DNA of 64,000 nucleotides from Jaenimonas drosophilae (Eukaryota > Euglenozoa > Kinetoplastea > Trypanosomatida > Trypanosomatidae). Below the pieces are notes generated by a model. That model was not told the DNA's origin. It saw nothing but the letters and a program-made list of their open reading frames with translations, and ran no database searches. The stretch covers positions 1 to 64,000 of the forward strand of contig JASAON010001600.1 of the NCBI GenBank assembly GCA_030849065.1. The letters run 5' to 3'. How positions within the stretch are numbered: position 1 is the first letter of the stretch; each line of letters begins with the position of its first letter. Below are positions 61,671 to 64,000 of the stretch, piece by piece. A program made the translations under genes and the position numbers.

Positions 61671-63599
61671 TTAGGAGTCTTGAGAGGACGGCGCGTCCGA
61701 AGACTCGGCCGCCACGACCTTCTTGTCTTCGTCATGGATGATGGGATCGCAGATGCGTGACTTGGGGATGAGTACCATGGCGCACGGAATCTGCAGCAGT
61801 GGCATCAACAAGTGGCCAATGACGATGAGCCATGGCAGGTTGCTGAAGTCAAAGGGGGCGGTGGTGGTGTCCACGGGCAGGGCAAAATCCATCAGTAGAG
61901 TACCAATCTGGGCGGCAATGGTCTGACCCAAGTTGGAGAAGCCGGCAAGGAGGGCGTAGACGGTACTCTCCGCACCACGGGGGCAGAGCTGCGCCAGCAG
62001 GACAATCATGGGCATCCAGTTGAGCATGTAGGCCACCTGGAAAGCAATGGCATCGCCAAAGACGTAGGTGTAGTGATCCGGGATGCCCACCTTCAGGTTC
62101 CAGCGCTTCACAATGATGAGGTCAAAGACGGAGCCAATCACCATCAGGATGGAGGTGACGATGAAGGTCAGTCGAAAGCTGCGCTTGGCGAAGAGGTAGG
62201 GGAACATGGAGACACCCACCACTGCAGCGGCATTGCCCAATGCGGCAGAGACGGTGTTGTAGAAGAAGTAGCTGAAGTTGGGGCCACCTGGGAAGTCTTC
62301 TGCTGAAGCCACGAAGAAGGTCTGAATTGGACCATAGAGCCCCACGTAGAGTGCCTGATTGAGGAAGGCAAAGAGGTTGGCCTTGGCCACAATGGAGGGA
62401 AGGGCCCAGAAGGACAGCGCCACCAGGACCACCACCACGATGCTGCAGGTGATGAGCAAAGGCCATCGACCTCCGAGCATGGTGACGATGACGTTGGCCA
62501 TCACACCACAGGTCATGATGATGGCGTACAGCGTAAGGCGGAAGTTGGTGACGAGGACGGACTTGTTCACCTCAATCAATCCACCACAGAAGGACGGAAT
62601 CTCTAGGTCCGCATCATTCAGATCCTCCGCAGCGCCCTCAATCTCATCGCCAAGAGAATCAGGCTGACGCTCCAGCAGCCTTCCGTCCTGGTAGGTCCCA
62701 TTCGAGTCCTGCAAGGGATGTTGCTTCGCAGAAGTCACAGATGATGATGTTGCCCGCAGACGCTCCTTCTCAATCGCATAGTCCGCCAAGCGCTCCTCAC
62801 GGTTCGTCAGCTCACCAAACCAATTCAGTGCGAAGATGGGCACAATGACAATCATGGATGCACCACCAATGTAGGCACCAACCTGCTCCATCCCACCATC
62901 GGAGAGAGGGCCCTGAATGAGGGCGGAGATGATACCCGCCACACTCAGGATCCACCACAAGGATGAGACCAGCGACGGGCCAGCGGCGGGGTGGCGGCGA
63001 ATGAGACGGCTGTACAAACCTTCAGAGAGGATGTCCAAGTTGGCCATGCCGTAGCCCGCCAGGAAGAGCAGTGCTGCGGCAGTGGATGCGCTCTCATGTA
63101 CGGGGGGTAGGACACCATAGAGGATAGAGGCTATCCCACCAATGGCACAGGACAGTACTAGGTACCAACGCTTGGTGTAGTGGAACAGAGGGAAACTGTC
63201 AGAGATGAGAGCCGTGAAGGGCTTGATGGCCCAACCCATGGTACCCACGTTGTTGTAGCGCTGGAACTCCATGGCTGAGCACTTGTAGCGGTTCACAAAC
63301 ATGGGCTGGGCGGCATTCTGTAGGATGTAGTACGTGATGCCCTTGCTCATAAACTCCGTGAAGTCCAGTGTGAAGACAAACTTTGGGCCATAACACTCCA
63401 CGGCACGTCCAAAGATGGGGACGTAGCGTGTCCAGGCAAGCTTGCCACCACAGGTACGGTACAACTCCAAGCTGTCTGGGTGTACATGACGTGGTTCCAC
63501 AGACTCTTCTGCGGTGTGGGCAGCCTCCCTGTGTAGGTGCCTTGGTAACTCCTCAAGGCCGGGAACCGGCAATGACAAGGTGCTGCTGGCTGGACGCAT
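61671..63599 (-). CDS. BT1-family transporter, copy 3
   Basis: A 642-residue BT1/FBT-family transporter, the close paralogue of copy 2. The two align from the first residues (MRPASSTLSLPVPG against MQPALSSVSLPIPE) to near the C-terminus, differing mainly in the central hydrophilic loop (about 275-335) and the last 20 residues. The frame is open 63 codons further upstream to a GTG, but that part is Thr/Ser/Pro-rich, has no counterpart in copy 2, and contains the splice-acceptor tract, so the ATG at 63599 is chosen. It is the first gene of the minus-strand unit inside the window. Substrate is unknown; folate, pteridines or S-adenosylmethionine are the known cargoes of the family. Confidence 0.93.
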   Translation of the reverse strand: MRPASSTLSLPVPGLEELPRHLHREAAHTAEESVEPRHVHPDSLELYRTCGGKLAWTRYVPIFGRAVECYGPKFVFTLDFTEFMSKGITYYILQNAAQPMFVNRYKCSAMEFQRYNNVGTMGWAIKPFTALISDSFPLFHYTKRWYLVLSCAIGGIASILYGVLPPVHESASTAAALLFLAGYGMANLDILSEGLYSRLIRRHPAAGPSLVSSLWWILSVAGIISALIQGPLSDGGMEQVGAYIGGASMIVIVPIFALNWFGELTNREERLADYAIEKERLRATSSSVTSAKQHPLQDSNGTYQDGRLLERQPDSLGDEIEGAAEDLNDADLEIPSFCGGLIEVNKSVLVTNFRLTLYAIIMTCGVMANVIVTMLGGRWPLLITCSIVVVVLVALSFWALPSIVAKANLFAFLNQALYVGLYGPIQTFFVASAEDFPGGPNFSYFFYNTVSAALGNAAAVVGVSMFPYLFAKRSFRLTFIVTSILMVIGSVFDLIIVKRWNLKVGIPDHYTYVFGDAIAFQVAYMLNWMPMIVLLAQLCPRGAESTVYALLAGFSNLGQTIAAQIGTLLMDFALPVDTTTAPFDFSNLPWLIVIGHLLMPLLQIPCAMVLIPKSRICDPIIHDEDKKVVAAESSDAPSSQDS

Positions 63600-64000
63600 G
63601 GTGTAGTGATGGGAGGACGAACTTGAGGTGTTCTTCTGGGAAGTGAAGGGTAATGCGGTGCGTGTGTTTGTGGGTGTTGTTGTGGCTAAGATTGATGAGA
63701 AGATGCGCGAGAAAGAGCGGGGAGAAGTGCGACGATGTTGATCATGAGTATTCGGTGTGGTGGTGTTTGTACATGCGCCATCCCACACAGTGTTGGGCGT
63801 GAAAAATAGAGCAACTTGCTGAGGTGCTACGGGGGTGAGAGAAAGAACAACGGGCTGGGAGGCCAGTCCTTCACAATCTCAGAAAGAAAAAAGAAGAGCT
63901 GGCAGGTGCAGGAATACAACATTGCTCCCTGCACCAGCGAACTCTTGCTGCCCATCATCTCGGGTCGGGCCGCTGCGCTAATAGGGTGAGGGTGAGGGGA
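63600..64000. other. 5' UTR and upstream spacer at the window end
   Basis: It holds the 5' UTR and acceptor of transporter copy 3. A perfect 8-bp inverted repeat (GGTGCAGG at 63905-63912, CCTGCACC at 63928-63935) could form a hairpin. GGGTGA-type repeats end the window. No gene is seen. Confidence 0.5.
63686..63730 (-). promoter_or_regulatory. Predicted trans-splice acceptor, transporter copy 3
   Basis: A strong C/T-rich tract on the minus strand (63730 to about 63690) is followed by an AG at 63687-63686, 86 nt upstream of the ATG at 63599. This places the in-frame GTG at 63788 outside the mature mRNA. Confidence 0.65.

Noticed and set aside
1..64000. tRNA or rRNA genes, CRISPR arrays, insertion sequences or retroelements
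   Set aside because: I looked for tRNA-like B-box sequences in the spacers, regularly spaced short repeats with unique spacers, and transposase or reverse-transcriptase motifs in the frames, and saw none. A covariance-model search could still find a missed RNA gene.

Overview
This window looks like nuclear DNA from a free-living kinetoplastid (bodonid), most probably Bodo saltans or a close relative; the species is an inference. The signs are intronless genes packed head to tail on one strand over long distances, a convergent strand switch, pyrimidine tracts followed by the first AG a short distance upstream of many start codons (trans-splice acceptors), and kinetoplastid-typical families (BT1 pteridine-type transporters in tandem, a PIF1 helicase, a TDY MAP kinase, a glycosome-type glycerol-3-phosphate dehydrogenase). 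CA/GT, CAA/GTT and purine/pyrimidine simple repeats fill the intergenic DNA. Some of the longest open frames begin with GTG or TTG; I moved each of these starts to the first ATG because kinetoplastid nuclear genes start with ATG.

Plus-strand unit, about 1.0-15.5 kb, read rightward: an ADCK2-like UbiB kinase; a small EF-hand-like protein resembling dynein regulatory complex subunit 8; a CAF-1 large-subunit (p150/Cac1) homologue; two tandem zinc-free quinone-oxidoreductase-type dehydrogenases; a probable mitochondrial protein with a catalytically dead pentein-like core (candidate relative of the guide-RNA binding RESC1/RESC2 proteins); a long coiled-coil protein; and a probable mitochondrial protein of unknown function.

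Convergent strand switch, about 15.5-17.6 kb: no credible gene, but nine head-to-tail copies of a 31-bp GC-rich unit lie just after the last plus-strand gene. The two transcription units converge here.

Minus-strand unit, read from 63.6 kb down to 17.6 kb: three tandem BT1-family transporters, a BCS1-type AAA ATPase, a small zinc-finger protein, a low-complexity hypothetical protein, a PIF1-like helicase, a MAP kinase, a possible 85-residue protein inside a 3.4-kb gap, a giant single-pass surface protein of about 6,553 residues, and NAD-dependent glycerol-3-phosphate dehydrogenase.

The most remarkable object is the giant gene (19,762-39,423). It has a signal peptide, about 46-48 diverged beta-rich repeats of about 120 residues, most carrying a hydrophobic-Cys-Tyr signature, then a different Ig-like stretch, one transmembrane helix and a 336-residue Pro/Ala-rich cytoplasmic tail. 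Neighbouring genes are probably co-transcribed but, as usual in kinetoplastids, need not share a pathway. Several products are probably mitochondrial (ADCK2-like, pentein-like, BCS1, PIF1-like, the 702-residue protein), but they are scattered rather than forming an operon.
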